Below, piece after piece: positions 1 through 14,349 of a stretch of 64,000 nt of DNA (positions within the stretch are counted from its first letter, which is position 1; the number at the start of each line of letters is the position of its first letter). Origin of the DNA: Saccharomonospora sp. CUA-673 (GTDB lineage: Bacteria > Actinomycetota > Actinomycetes > Mycobacteriales > Pseudonocardiaceae); NCBI RefSeq assembly GCF_001942305.1, contig NZ_MKKE01000085.1, positions 62,001 through 126,000 of the forward strand, read 5' to 3'. Below the pieces are notes generated by a model that had not been told where the DNA came from, ran no database searches, and worked only from the letters and a program-made list of their open reading frames with translations. A program made the position numbers and the translations under genes.

Positions 1-1584
1 GCAGGGCCTCGACGCCGCCAAGCCGTTCATCCGCGCCCTGTGCGAGGCGCAGCAGCAGCTCGCCGAGGTCGCGGCCAAGCCGACCGGCGACTACCCGACG
101 TTCCCGCCCTACCAGCAGGACGCCTACGACGCCGTCGCCGCGATCGCGACCGACGAGCTGACCAAGGCGCTGGCGACCGAGGGCAAGCAGGACCGCGACG
201 ACGCCACCGACGAGGTCAAGGCCGCCGTCCTGGAGAAGGTCGGCCTCGGCGAGGGCGAGGCGTTCGAGGGCCGTGACAAGGAGATCGGCGCCGCGTTCAA
301 GTCGCTGACCAAGCAGGTGGTGCGCCAGCGCATCCTGCGCGACAAGGTCCGCATCGACGGCCGCGGCGTGACCGACATCCGCCAGCTGGGCGCCGAGGTC
401 GCGGTCATCCCGCGGACGCACGGTTCGGCGCTGTTCGAGCGCGGCGAGACCCAGATCATGGGTGTCACCACGCTGAACATGCTGCGCATGGAGCAGACGC
501 TGGACACGCTCTCTCCGGAGACGTCCAAGCGCTACCTGCACCACTACAACTTCCCGCCGTTCTCCACCGGCGAGACCGGCCGCGTGGGCACGCCCAAGCG
601 CCGCGAGATCGGCCACGGCATGCTCGCCGAGCGCGCGCTCGTGCCGGTGCTGCCGAAGCGTGACGAGTTCCCCTACGCCATCCGTCAGGTGTCGGAGGCG
701 CTGGGCTCGAACGGCTCGACGTCGATGGGTTCGGTCTGCGCGTCCACGATGAGCCTGTACAACGCCGGTGTGCCGCTGAAGGCGCCGGTCGCGGGCATCG
801 CGATGGGCCTGGTGTCCGACGAGGTTGACGGTGAGACGCGTTACGTCGCGCTGACCGACATCCTCGGCGCCGAGGACGCCTTCGGTGACATGGACTTCAA
901 GGTCGCCGGCACCAAGGACGTCATTACGGCCCTGCAGCTCGACACCAAGCTCGACGGCATCCCGTCCGACGTGCTGGCCGCCGCGCTGAACCAGGCGCGC
1001 GACGCCCGGCTGACGATCATGGACGTGATGTCCGAGGCGATCGACGAGCCGGACGAGATGAGCCCGTACGCCCCGCGCGTGACGAGCGTGAAGATCCCGG
1101 TCGACAAGATCGGCGAGGTCATCGGGCCGAAGGGCAAGATGATCAACACGATCACCGAGGAGACCGGCGCCGACATCTCGATCGAGGACGACGGCACGAT
1201 CTACGTCGCGCCGCCGACGGTCCGTCCGCCGAGGCGGCGATCGACAAGATCAACGCGATCGCCAACCCGCAGTTGCCGAAGGTCGGCGAGCGCTTCCTGG
1301 GCACGGTCGTCAAGACCGCCGCCTTCGGCGCGTTCGTCTCGCTGCTGCCCGGCAAGGACGGCCTCGTGCACATCTCGAAGCTGGGCAACGGCAAGCGCAT
1401 CGGCAAGGTCGAGGACGTCGTGAACGTCGGCGACAAGCTGCGCGTCGAGATCCAGGACATCGACAACCGCGGCAAGATCAGCCTCGTCGTCGTCAACGAG
1501 GACGCGGAGGGCGACACGTCCGCCGCGGCCGAGGGCGACGCGGCCGAGACGGCGGAGACGCCGGAGCCGGCCGCCGCCGAGTAA
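1..1584 (+). CDS. pnp: Polyribonucleotide nucleotidyltransferase (PNPase), 3' part, frame broken
   Basis: Phosphorolytic 3'-5' exoribonuclease of RNA turnover. The window starts inside the gene: the reading frame is open from base 2 and shows the all-alpha linker, the second RNase PH domain (about nt 320-1020), a KH domain with its GPKG loop (about nt 1090-1200) and a C-terminal S1 domain (about nt 1280-1500, [10 protein letters not shown] to ISLVVV), ending in an acidic Ala/Glu tail and TAA. Near nt 1207 the frame shifts: the family's YVGAADG is read as YVAPP because a GGCGCC appears as GCGCC. Adding one base joins KH and S1 domains. Identity is very secure; the break is probably a sequence error rather than a pseudogene because both sides are fully conserved. 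Confidence 0.96.
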
Positions 1585-1609
1585 CGCGGCCGCACCACAC
1601 CCGCACGCG

Positions 1610-1652
1610 ACAGCGACCCGTCGACGGCATTCGTGCCCCGGCGGGTCGCTGT
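1610..1652 (+). terminator. Hairpin terminator after pnp
   Basis: ACAGCGACCCG (1610-1620) pairs perfectly with CGGGTCGCTGT (1642-1652) across a 21-nt loop, 26 bases after the pnp stop. No clear U-run follows, as is common in high-GC actinobacteria. It separates pnp from the peptidase gene. Confidence 0.55.
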
Positions 1653-1688
1653 GTGTGCGAGACCGATCCCCGCGACGAAGCAAGGTTG

Positions 1689-4304
<2,616 letters not shown>

Positions 4305-4328
4305 GCGGGGCTCACCGGGAGCGTCGGC

Positions 4329-4868
4329 TCAGAGGGTCACGCCGAACCAGCCTGCGCACACGGCGGGGGCGCCGGCGAGGATGCTGAAGCGGACGAACCG
4401 TCCGGCCAGGCCGGCGCCGACGAACAGGGCCGGCCGCATGTTGACGAACCCGGCGAGTACGACGGTCGCCATGTAGGGCGGCAGACCGACGACGGAGCTG
4501 ACCCCGTAGGTCGTGGTCATCCAGCCCGGATGCCGGTGGCAGCGCTCGCGGAGCGCCTCGAGCCAGCCGCGGACGCGTTTCGTGCGGCGTTGCCACCGCT
4601 CGCGACGCGGCGTCATGGGGCGTTCGCGGCGGGGCCGGTGGATGCGCTCGTGCAGCACGCGCGGCAGGTGGATGGATCCGCGGGCGGCCAGGTAGTAGGG
4701 CAGCTTGCCGATGAGATGTCCCACGGCCACGACCGCGCCCATCAGGACCCAGGGGATCTGCTCGGCCTCCGTCGTCATCACCGTGATGATGAAGAGTTCG
4801 ATGCTGACCACGGGAAGCAGTGACGAGCCCACGGCGACGCCGAAGGCGATGCACAGCCAGGTCAGCAC
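4329..4868 (-). CDS. VTT/DedA-like integral membrane protein
   Basis: 179-residue protein with hydrophobic segments at the N-terminus (LTWLCIAFGVAVG, VVSIELFIITVM) and C-terminus, and a long Arg-rich cytosolic loop in between (RIHRPRRERP and following). The pattern LIGKLPYYLAARG resembles the GYYLG-type motif of VTT/SNARE-associated membrane proteins, a weak match. Start chosen at GTG 4868 because CGGAG lies 7-8 bases upstream; an in-frame ATG at 4979 would add an implausible Arg/Pro-rich leader. The 293 bases upstream to nt 5161 contain no other recognisable gene. Convergent with the preceding TPR gene. Confidence 0.55.
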   Translation of the reverse strand: MLTWLCIAFGVAVGSSLLPVVSIELFIITVMTTEAEQIPWVLMGAVVAVGHLIGKLPYYLAARGSIHLPRVLHERIHRPRRERPMTPRRERWQRRTKRVRGWLEALRERCHRHPGWMTTTYGVSSVVGLPPYMATVVLAGFVNMRPALFVGAGLAGRFVRFSILAGAPAVCAGWFGVTL

Positions 4869-5161
4869 AGGGAAACTCCGGTGACGGGGGAGGGTGGTCG
4901 GGGAGCGGGACCGGCGGCGGTGGCGATCGGGGCGGGGACGGGGACTCGGGTGCCGACGTCCGGTCGACACCGCTGACATGATGGCAGCGGCCGCGTGGTG
5001 GTCCTGTGATGTGAACCCGTCGCGGCGCCGCCGACGAGGATGCCAGACGGCGCGGGGTGATGGGGTGGTCGCGTCGTGGTTCTCCGCCGATGTCCGCCCT
5101 GGTGGTGCCGCATTTTCCGACGTTCGTGCGGGCGGCGGTCAGACAGATGGAAACCGGATGT

Positions 5162-5749
5162 TTACCCCAGGGTGGCGGAATCAACCCGATCGGTGTCGAA
5201 GTGGACGTCGAGACCGCCGGTGAGGCGCAACTCGCGCACGGTCCGCTCCCCGGTGTCGAGCGTGCGGACGGTGCCGTCGGGGTTCCAGCCGACGCTGCGG
5301 AAGAACGACAGGGACGCGGAGTCGGACTGAGCGGTCCAGGTGACGCCGCGGGTGTGCCCGCCCGCGCGTAGCGCGTGGGCCGCGGTGCCGAACAGCCGCC
5401 CGCCGTGGCCGCGGCGCCCCCACCGGGGTTCGACGAGCACGGTGGAGATGAGCGCGACCGAACCGGCGTCGTCGGGCGGAGTGCCGTCGGCGGCCGCGAT
5501 ATCGGAGTCCGGGGCGGGTCCGGCGGCGCAGAAGCCGACGAGCTCGGAGCCTTCGAGCGCGACGAACACCGACGATCCGGCGTGGCCCACGGCCGCGGCC
5601 CACTCGGCGGTGAGCGCGTCCTCGTCGAGCGCCTCCACGGTGGCCCGGCCGAGCGCCTCGGCGTACGCGGTGCGCCACGTGCGCACCTGGATGCGGGCGA
5701 TGGCGGCGGCGTCGTCGGCGGTGGCGATGCGCACCGTGGCGTCCGTCAT
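5162..5749 (-). CDS. GNAT family N-acetyltransferase
   Basis: 195 residues with the GNAT fold signature: N-terminal [20 protein letters not shown], central [16 protein letters not shown] strands, and the acetyl-CoA pyrophosphate loop [12 protein letters not shown] (R/QxxGxG/A type) followed by helix and a final FFRSVGW motif B/C region typical of the family. Substrate is not predictable. Transcribed divergently from fmt; a TAGGGT -10 box at 5763-5758 would place the 5' end one or two bases before the ATG, i.e. nearly leaderless. Confidence 0.88.
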   Translation of the reverse strand: MTDATVRIATADDAAAIARIQVRTWRTAYAEALGRATVEALDEDALTAEWAAAVGHAGSSVFVALEGSELVGFCAAGPAPDSDIAAADGTPPDDAGSVALISTVLVEPRWGRRGHGGRLFGTAAHALRAGGHTRGVTWTAQSDSASLSFFRSVGWNPDGTVRTLDTGERTVRELRLTGGLDVHFDTDRVDSATLG

Positions 5750-5757
5750 GGCCCATG

Positions 5758-5812
5758 ACCCTAGTGGTCGCCTCGTCCTGCCGACGTGCGGGAGCCGGCC
5801 GACACCTAAACT
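5758..5812. promoter_or_regulatory. Divergent promoters for the GNAT gene and the fmt leader ORF
   Basis: Two -10 boxes face apart: TAGGGT on the minus strand (5763-5758) for the acetyltransferase and TAAACT on the plus strand (5807-5812) for the 11-codon ORF at 5821 and fmt. Both sit six to nine bases from their start codons. No good -35 element is visible for either, so the assignment rests on -10 sequence and spacing. Confidence 0.5.
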
Positions 5813-5820
5813 GATCGCCG

Positions 5821-5856
5821 ATGAGCGCACTCGCGAGGCGAACGGGCGGCCGATGA
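5821..5856 (+). CDS. 11-codon leader ORF coupled to fmt
   Basis: ATG at 5821 opens a frame for [11 protein letters not shown] whose TGA (5854-5856) overlaps the fmt ATG (5853) as ATGA. The preceding TAAACT box predicts a transcript starting at about 5819, so this ORF would be translated from an almost leaderless mRNA, and fmt, which lacks a convincing Shine-Dalgarno, would be reached by reinitiation. The two consecutive Arg codons near the end are the only noteworthy composition. It could equally be an untranslated spacer. Confidence 0.4.
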   Translation: MSALARRTGGR

Positions 5857-6785
5857 GGCTGGTCTTCGCAGGAACCCCCGAACCCGCCGTCCCGACGCTG
5901 CGTGCGTTGCTGGCCTCGCGCCACGAGGTCGTCGCCGTCGTGACGCGCCCCGACGCGCCTGCCGGCCGCGGTCGCACGCTCCACCGTTCGCCGGTCGGCG
6001 CGCTCGCCGACGAGCACGGCATCGAGGTGCTGACCCCGACGCGGGCCGACGACCCCGACTTCCTCGCCCGGCTCACCGAACTTGCCCCCGACGCCTGCCC
6101 GGTCGTCGCCTACGGCGCACTGCTGAAGCAGGAGGCGCTCGACATTCCCGCCCACGGCTGGGTGAACCTGCACTTCTCGTTGCTGCCCGCCTGGCGCGGC
6201 GCGGCGCCCGTGCAGGCCGCTGTCCGCGCGGGCGACGAGTACACCGGCGCGTCCACCTTCCGCATCGTGCGCGAACTCGACGCCGGCCCCGTCTTCGGCG
6301 TCGTGACCGAGAAGATCGCCGCGACCGACACGGCCGGGGAACTCCTCGACCGGCTCGCAGAGTCCGGCGCCGCGCTGATGACGTCCACGATGGACGGGAT
6401 CGAGGACGGCACCGTGCAGGCCGTCCCGCAGCCCGCGGACGGCGTGACGTACGCCCCGAAGGTGAGCGTCGACGACGCCCGCGTGCGCTTCACCGACCCG
6501 GCGCTCACCGTCGATCGGCAGATCCGCGCGGTGACGCCGGAACCCGGTGCGTGGGCCGAGTTCCGCGGGTCCCGCTGCAAACTGGGACCCGTACGGCCCG
6601 CCGATCCCGCGGCGGCGCCCGATCTGGCCCCGGGCGCGCTGCTCGTCGAACGTCGACGCGTCCTCGCGGGCACCGCGACCGGCCCGGTCGAGCTGGGCGA
6701 GGTCCAGGCACAGGGCAAGAAACGGATGGCGGCGACCGACTGGGCTCGCGGCACCAGGATCGAGCAGGGGGAGCGCCTCACATGA
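5853..6785 (+). CDS. fmt: Methionyl-tRNA formyltransferase
   Basis: Formylates initiator Met-tRNA using 10-formyl-tetrahydrofolate. 310 residues, normal length. N-terminal [16 protein letters not shown], the catalytic block [17 protein letters not shown] containing the Asn and His of the active site and the SLLPxxRG signature, and the ELDAGPVF aspartate segment are visible; the C-terminal domain (about residues 205-305) has the anticodon-side OB-like fold region. The stop overlaps the rsmB ATG (ATGA). Start fixed by homology (MRLVFAGTP) rather than by a ribosome site, which is poor. Confidence 0.96.
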   Translation: MRLVFAGTPEPAVPTLRALLASRHEVVAVVTRPDAPAGRGRTLHRSPVGALADEHGIEVLTPTRADDPDFLARLTELAPDACPVVAYGALLKQEALDIPAHGWVNLHFSLLPAWRGAAPVQAAVRAGDEYTGASTFRIVRELDAGPVFGVVTEKIAATDTAGELLDRLAESGAALMTSTMDGIEDGTVQAVPQPADGVTYAPKVSVDDARVRFTDPALTVDRQIRAVTPEPGAWAEFRGSRCKLGPVRPADPAAAPDLAPGALLVERRRVLAGTATGPVELGEVQAQGKKRMAATDWARGTRIEQGERLT

Positions 6786-8422
6786 CCGACGACCACCGCA
6801 ACGACGGCGGTAATGGCGGTAACGGCGGTGGGGACGGCCGGGAGAACGGCCGGGACCGGGACCGGCGCGGCCCGCGCGGCGGCGGCCGCCAGGGCAACGA
6901 CAACGGCCGCAACGGCCGTAACGACCGCCGTGGCGGTGAGGGCCGGGGCGATCGCCGAGGTGGTGACCGCCGGGGCGGCGGTGGGCGCCGTGGCGGACGG
7001 CCCGGTGAGGGCGACCGCGGCCGCCGGCCCGCGCCCCGCAAGGAGAGCCCCCGCACCCCGCCGGCCGTGGATCCGGCCCGGCAGGTGGCGTTCGACGTGC
7101 TGCGCGCCATCACCGAGCGCGACGCCTACGCCAACCTGCTGCTGCCCGAGCTGTTGCGGGAGCGGCGGGTGTCCGGTCGGGACGCCGCGCTCGCGACCGA
7201 GCTGACCTACGGGACCGCGCGCGCCGCGGGCCTGCTCGACGAGATCGTCGCCGCCTGCATCGACCGCCCACTGTCCGAGGTGGACGGTGTGGTGCTCGAC
7301 GCGTTGCGGCTGGGTTCGTATCAGCTGCTGCGCACGCGGATCCCCGCGCACGCCGCGGTCGACTCGGCCGTCGAGCTCGTGCGCGACGCCGCCGGTTCGC
7401 ACGTCGCGGGGTTCGTCAACGCCGTGCTGCGGAAGGTGTCCGACAAGGACGAAGCGCAGTGGCTCGACGAACTGGCGCCCGACCCCGAGCAGGATCGGAT
7501 CGGTAACCTCGCCCTGCGCAACGCCCACCCGCGGTGGATCGCGCGCTCGTTCGCGGAGGCGCTCGGCGACACCGGCGACGACCTCGCCGCGGCGCTCGAG
7601 GCCGACGACGCGCGTCCCGAGGTGCACCTGCTGGCCAAGCCCGGCGAGATCAGCGCCGACGAGCTGGCCGCCGTGACCGGCGGCGACGTCGCCCCGTACT
7701 CGCCCTATGCCGTGCACCTGCCCGCGGGCAGCGGCGACCTGTCGGCGTCCGAACCGCTCACCGAACGGCTCGCCGTGGTGCAGGACGAGGGCAGTCAGCT
7801 GGTGACCCTCGCCGCCGTGAACGCGCCCGTCACCGGGTCCGACAGCCGCTGGCTCGACCTGTGTGCCGGTCCCGGCGGCAAGGCGGTGCTGCTCGGGTCA
7901 CTGGCCGCGACAGCCGACACGTCCGACGCCGAAGGGGTGCACGTCGACGCCGTCGAGGTGGCCGAACATCGCGCGCGCCTCATCTCCGGCGCGGTCGAGG
8001 GCCTGCCGGTGACCGTGCACGTCGCCGACGGCCGCGAGCCCGGCCTCGACGGCGACTACGACCGGGTGCTCGTGGACGCGCCGTGCAGCGGGCTCGGGGC
8101 GCTGCGGCGCCGTCCGGAGTCGCGGTGGCGGCGCAAGCAGGGCGACGTCGCCGACCTGACGAAACTGCAGGTCGAGCTGCTCGCCTCCGCATTCGAGCTC
8201 GTGCGGCCCGGCGGCCTTGTCGCCTACGTCGTGTGCTCGCCGCACCTGGCCGAGACCGAGGGATCGTTCGGGACCGCCGTGCGGCGCGCCGGCGCCGAGA
8301 TCGTCGACGCGCGGCCGTACTTCCCGGACGTGCCGCAGCTCGGCGACGGGCCGACCGTGCAGCTGTGGCCGCACCGGCACGGCACCGACGCCATGTTCTG
8401 CGGGCTCGCCCGTCGCGTCTGA
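6782..8422 (+). CDS. rsmB: 16S rRNA (cytosine-967 C5) methyltransferase with RGG-rich N-terminal tail
   Basis: 546 residues. After a 75-residue N-terminal extension made almost entirely of Gly, Arg, Asn and Asp ([26 protein letters not shown]), a NusB-like domain begins (residue about 90, [20 protein letters not shown]), then the SAM-dependent methyltransferase: motif [14 protein letters not shown], motif [17 protein letters not shown] with one catalytic Cys, and the second Cys in [11 protein letters not shown] where most relatives have TCS. Identity is secure. The RGG tail resembles RNA-binding extensions of DEAD-box helicases and is an unusual addition for this enzyme. Coupled to fmt upstream. 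Confidence 0.94.
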   Translation: MTDDHRNDGGNGGNGGGDGRENGRDRDRRGPRGGGRQGNDNGRNGRNDRRGGEGRGDRRGGDRRGGGGRRGGRPGEGDRGRRPAPRKESPRTPPAVDPARQVAFDVLRAITERDAYANLLLPELLRERRVSGRDAALATELTYGTARAAGLLDEIVAACIDRPLSEVDGVVLDALRLGSYQLLRTRIPAHAAVDSAVELVRDAAGSHVAGFVNAVLRKVSDKDEAQWLDELAPDPEQDRIGNLALRNAHPRWIARSFAEALGDTGDDLAAALEADDARPEVHLLAKPGEISADELAAVTGGDVAPYSPYAVHLPAGSGDLSASEPLTERLAVVQDEGSQLVTLAAVNAPVTGSDSRWLDLCAGPGGKAVLLGSLAATADTSDAEGVHVDAVEVAEHRARLISGAVEGLPVTVHVADGREPGLDGDYDRVLVDAPCSGLGALRRRPESRWRRKQGDVADLTKLQVELLASAFELVRPGGLVAYVVCSPHLAETEGSFGTAVRRAGAEIVDARPYFPDVPQLGDGPTVQLWPHRHGTDAMFCGLARRV

Positions 8423-8445
8423 CGCGCGCCCCGAGACCGGGGCGG

Positions 8446-8482
8446 TGTCGGCCCCGGCGGGCGGCTGCCTAGGATTCGGGTG
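8446..8482 (+). promoter_or_regulatory. Leaderless promoter for rpe
   Basis: TAGGAT (8470-8475) ends six bases before the GTG start of rpe, so transcription from the expected +1 would begin on the start codon. TGTCGG at 8446-8451 gives a weak -35 at 18-bp spacing. Confidence 0.5.
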
Positions 8483-9185
8483 TGGCTCCACGAGTATCTC
8501 CGCTGATCGCACCGAGCATCCTGTCCGCCGACTTCGCGCGTCTCGGCGAGGAGGTCGCCGCCGTGAGCGGCGCGGCAGGCGACGGTGACACCCGCGCCGA
8601 CTGGGTGCACGTCGACGTGATGGACAACCACTTCGTCCCCAACCTCACCCTCGGCCTGCCGGTCGTGGAGTCGCTGCGCGGCGCCACCGACGTGCCGCTC
8701 GACTGCCACCTGATGATCGAGGACCCGGACCGCTGGGCGCCCGGGTACGCCGAGGCGGGCGCTACAACGTGACGGTGCACGTCGAGGCCGCCAACGATCC
8801 GGTGATGCTGGCGAAGAACCTGCGCGCGGCCGGGTCGAAGGCGGGTCTGTCCGTCAAGCCGGGCACCCCGCTCGAACCGCACCTGGACACGCTCAAGCAC
8901 TACGACACGCTGCTGATCATGTCGGTCGAACCGGGTTTCGGCGGCCAGTCGTTCATCCCCGACGTGCTCGAGAAGGTGCGCACCGCGCGTCGGCTCGTCG
9001 ACACCGGGCACCTCACGCTCGTCGTGGAGATCGACGGCGGCATCAACGCCGCCACGATCGAGCAGGCGGCCGAGGCCGGGGTGGACTGTTTCGTCGCCGG
9101 CTCCGCCGTGTACGGGGCGGAGGATCCGGGCAAGGCCGTGGCCGCGCTGCGCGGCCAGGCGGCCGCCGCCCGGCCGGCGCACTGA
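8482..9185 (+). CDS. rpe: Ribulose-phosphate 3-epimerase, frame broken
   Basis: Interconverts ribulose-5-phosphate and xylulose-5-phosphate in the pentose phosphate pathway. TIM barrel with [18 protein letters not shown] at the N-terminus, metal-ligand motifs [12 protein letters not shown] and CHLMIEDPD, and the C-terminal [15 protein letters not shown] and phosphate-binding FVAGSAVYG. Frame breaks near 8762: the family sequence AGAYNVTVH is read as AGATT then stop because GGCGCCTAC is present as GGCGCTAC. Repaired length 234 residues, normal. Start GTG directly follows a leaderless-type -10 box. Confidence 0.95.
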
Positions 9186-9186
9186 C

Positions 9187-10307
9187 GTGCCCGCCGAGCA
9201 CGACCCCGCCGGCGCGGCGGCCGACGCCGATCCGGCAGCCGCCGACCGAGACCCTGTCGACCGGGACGCCGTCGACCGCGACGCCGTCGACCGGGACCTG
9301 ATGGCGGCGGCGGTGGCGCTGAGCGAGGCCGTCCGCGGCAGCACGAGCCCGAACCCGCCGGTCGGCGCGGTCATCGTCGATGTCGACGGCAACCGGGTCG
9401 GCGCGGGCGCGACGCAGCAGCCCGGTGGTCCGCACGCCGAGGTGATGGCGCTGCGCGAGGCGGGGGAGCGGGCCCGCGGCGGCACCGCGTACGTCACGCT
9501 CGAACCGTGCGCGCACCACGGCCGCACCCCACCGTGCACCGAGGCGCTGCTGGAGGCCGGCGTGGCCGCCGTCCGATACGCCGTCGCCGATCCGCATGCC
9601 GTCGCCGCGGGTGGCGGCGAGGTGCTCCGCGCCGCCGGACTCGACGTGCGCGGCGGCCTGCTGGCGGGCGATGTCGCGGCCGGCCCGCTGCGTGCCTGGC
9701 TGCACCACCTGCGTACCGGGCGGCCCCACGTCACGTGGAAGTACGCCGCGACGCTCGACGGCCGCGTCGCCGCCGCCGACGGCACGAGCCGCTGGATCTC
9801 CGGGCCGGTGTCGCGCGCCGAGGTGCACCGCATCCGCGCCGCGGCCGACGCGGTGGTCGCCGGCACCGGCACCGTGCTCACCGACGACGCGTGGCTGACC
9901 GTCCGCGCCGCCGACGGCAGGCTCGCCGAGCGCCAGCCGCTGCGCGTGATCGTCGCACGCGGGAGATCCCGGACACGGCCCGCGTGCGGGACGCCGCCGC
10001 CGAGACGCTGCACGTGCGCACCCACGATCCGGCCGAGGTGCTCGCCGCGCTCGCCGACCGCGGCGTCGTCGACGTGCTGCTCGAGGGCGGACCCACCCTC
10101 GCGGGCGCGTTCGCGCAGGCAGGGATGATCGACCGGATCGTCGCCTATGTCGCCCCCGCGCTGCTGGGCTCCGGGGCGACGGCGCTCGGCCCGGCGGGGG
10201 TGTCGACCATCACCGAAGCGCACCGGTGGCGTGTCGAAGGGGCCACCATGAGTGGGGACGACGTGCGGATCACGGCCGTACCGGTCACGGACGAGGGAGG
10301 ACACTGA
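9187..10307 (+). CDS. ribD: Bifunctional riboflavin biosynthesis deaminase/reductase, frame broken
   Basis: Deaminates and then reduces the pyrimidine intermediate of riboflavin synthesis. Cytidine-deaminase-like domain with zinc motifs PHAEVMAL and PCAHHGRTPPC (nt 9430-9540), then the reductase domain (WKYAATLDGRVAAADG, VLLEGGPTLAGAF). Frame breaks near 9963 (RGEIPDTA read as RGRSRT; one base lost in GGCGAG). From the GTG at 9187 the first 38 residues are low complexity, including three 15-bp units coding VDRDA/VDRDA/VDRDL (9256-9300); an ATG at 9301 begins the conserved part and may be the real start. Next to ribE, ribBA and ribH. Confidence 0.93.
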
Positions 10308-10308
10308 C

Positions 10309-10962
10309 GTGTTCACGGGGATCGTGGAAGAACTCGGTGAGATCACCGGTGTCGAGGAGACCGGCGAGGGTGCACGCCTGCGGGTGCGCGGCCCGGTCGT
10401 GACCGGGGACGCCAAGCACGGCGACTCGATCGCCGTCAACGGCGTGTGCCTGACCGTGGTGGAGACCGAGGGCGGCGAGTTCGCCGTCGACGTCGTCCGC
10501 GAGACGCTCAAGCGCACCAGCCTGGCCTCGGCCGAGGTGGGCCGCACCGTCAACCTGGAACGCGCCATGGCCGCGGGCGGCCGCTTCGGCGGGCACGTCA
10601 TGCAGGGCCACGTCGACGGCACCGGCGTGTTCCTGCACCGCGACACCGACGACGTCACGCACTTCGCGTTCCCGCCCGAGCTGGGCCGCTACATCGTGGA
10701 GAAGGGCTCGATCGCGATCGACGGCGTGTCGCTGACCGTCGCCGGGGTCGACGACGAGGAGCTGACCGTCGCGCTCATCCCGACCACGCTGGCCCTGACG
10801 ACGCTCGGCCGCACCGAACCCGGCGATCTCGTCAACCTCGAGGTGGACGTGTTGGCCAAGTACGTCGAGAAGCAGGCCGCTGCGGGATTGCGCGCACTCG
10901 CGGTGGACAATGGCAGCCACGGCGTGGACACCGGCCACGGCCGCGGCAAGGAGGACGCGTGA
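10309..10962 (+). CDS. ribE: Riboflavin synthase alpha chain
   Basis: Dismutates two lumazine molecules to riboflavin. 217 residues with the two homologous lumazine-binding barrels: [11 protein letters not shown] ... [13 protein letters not shown] in the N-half and MQGHVDGTG ... [13 protein letters not shown] in the C-half. GTG start at 10309 preceded by GAGGGAGG; the family N-terminus is MFTGIVEE, which fixes the start. Called ribC in some actinobacterial annotations. Short disordered tail after residue 200. Confidence 0.96.
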   Translation: MFTGIVEELGEITGVEETGEGARLRVRGPVVTGDAKHGDSIAVNGVCLTVVETEGGEFAVDVVRETLKRTSLASAEVGRTVNLERAMAAGGRFGGHVMQGHVDGTGVFLHRDTDDVTHFAFPPELGRYIVEKGSIAIDGVSLTVAGVDDEELTVALIPTTLALTTLGRTEPGDLVNLEVDVLAKYVEKQAAAGLRALAVDNGSHGVDTGHGRGKEDA

Positions 10963-10964
10963 CC

Positions 10965-13347
<2,383 letters not shown>

Positions 13348-13355
13348 CCCCGCCA

Positions 13356-13390
13356 CCGGACCTCCACCACCGGCCGTGGTGGAGGTCCGG
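13356..13390. terminator. Bidirectional terminator between the rib operon and xthA
   Basis: Perfect 15-bp stem CCGGACCTCCACCAC / GTGGTGGAGGTCCGG with loop CGGCC, lying in the 46 bases between two convergent genes, so it can serve both strands. Confidence 0.85.
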
Positions 13391-13393
13391 GGT

Positions 13394-14179
13394 TCACAGG
13401 TCGAGGTCGGCGACCACGGGTGCGTGGTCGGAGGGTCCCTTGCCCTTGCGCTCCTCGCGGTCGACGTAGGCGTCGGTGACGGCGCCGGCCACGGCGGCGT
13501 CGGCGTACACCAGGTCGATGCGCATGCCCTTGTTCTTCGGGAACGCCAACTGCCGGTAGTCCCAGTACGTGTACGGGTGGTCGTACTTCAACGGCCGCGG
13601 CACCACGTCCGACAGGCCCGCGTCGCGCAGCGCGGCCAGGGCCTTCCGTTCCGGCTCGGTGACGTGCGTCGACTCGGCGAACAGGGCGATGTCCCACACG
13701 TCCTCGTCGGCCGGGGCGATGTTGAAGTCGCCGAGCACCGCCAGCGGCCGGTCCGGGTCGGCGGCCCGGTCGGCGACCACGGTCGCGCCCAGCGTCGCCA
13801 GCCAGTCGAGCTTGTAGTGGTAGTGCGCATGGTCGGGTTCGCGGCCGTTGGGCACGTAGACCGACCACAGGCGCACCCCACCGCACGTCGCGCCGACGGC
13901 GCGGGGTTCGACGGCGCCGTCGTAGGCGGGCTGGCCGGGCAGATCGCGCACGACATCGGCCAGGCCGACCCTCGACAGGATCGCCACGCCGTTCCATCGG
14001 CCCGTGCCGTGGGAGGCGACCTCGTAGCCGAGCTCGGCCACCGCGGTGGTGGGGAAGGCGTCGTCGGCGCACTTGAGTTCCTGCAAGCACAGCACGTCCG
14101 GCCGGGTGCCCTCGAGCCACGCCAGCAGTCGGGGGAGCCGGGCGGTGATCGAGTTGACGTTCCACGTGGCGATCCGCAT
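13394..14179 (-). CDS. xthA: Exodeoxyribonuclease III / AP endonuclease
   Basis: Cleaves at abasic sites in base-excision repair. 261 residues with endonuclease/exonuclease/phosphatase motifs in order: [23 protein letters not shown] (metal Glu), [24 protein letters not shown], and the terminal GPSDHAPV with the catalytic Asp-His. Start ATG 14179 is fixed by the family N-terminus MRIATWNV and preceded by GAAGG. Located between the riboflavin genes and uvrC, two DNA-repair genes being neighbours on opposite strands. Confidence 0.95.
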   Translation of the reverse strand: MRIATWNVNSITARLPRLLAWLEGTRPDVLCLQELKCADDAFPTTAVAELGYEVASHGTGRWNGVAILSRVGLADVVRDLPGQPAYDGAVEPRAVGATCGGVRLWSVYVPNGREPDHAHYHYKLDWLATLGATVVADRAADPDRPLAVLGDFNIAPADEDVWDIALFAESTHVTEPERKALAALRDAGLSDVVPRPLKYDHPYTYWDYRQLAFPKNKGMRIDLVYADAAVAGAVTDAYVDREERKGKGPSDHAPVVADLDL

Positions 14180-14349
14180 GCGGGAACCTTCGCACAGCCC
14201 GGGGTCTGTATAACGCCCTATACCGCTCGGCCCTGGAGGGTCGCCACGGGTGCGGGCGGCCCCGGGCCGCAGGTGACGGACCAGGACAGGCGGGGAGGAC
14301 GGGCAGGCGGTCACCGGGAATGTCCGACCGGCGAAATAGGGTGGAGTCC

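Noticed and set aside
4894-5371. Short plus-strand frames in the 4869-5161 gap and across the GNAT gene
   Set aside because: Arg/Gly/Trp-rich with no ribosome site and no conservation signal; antisense to real genes or in non-coding DNA.
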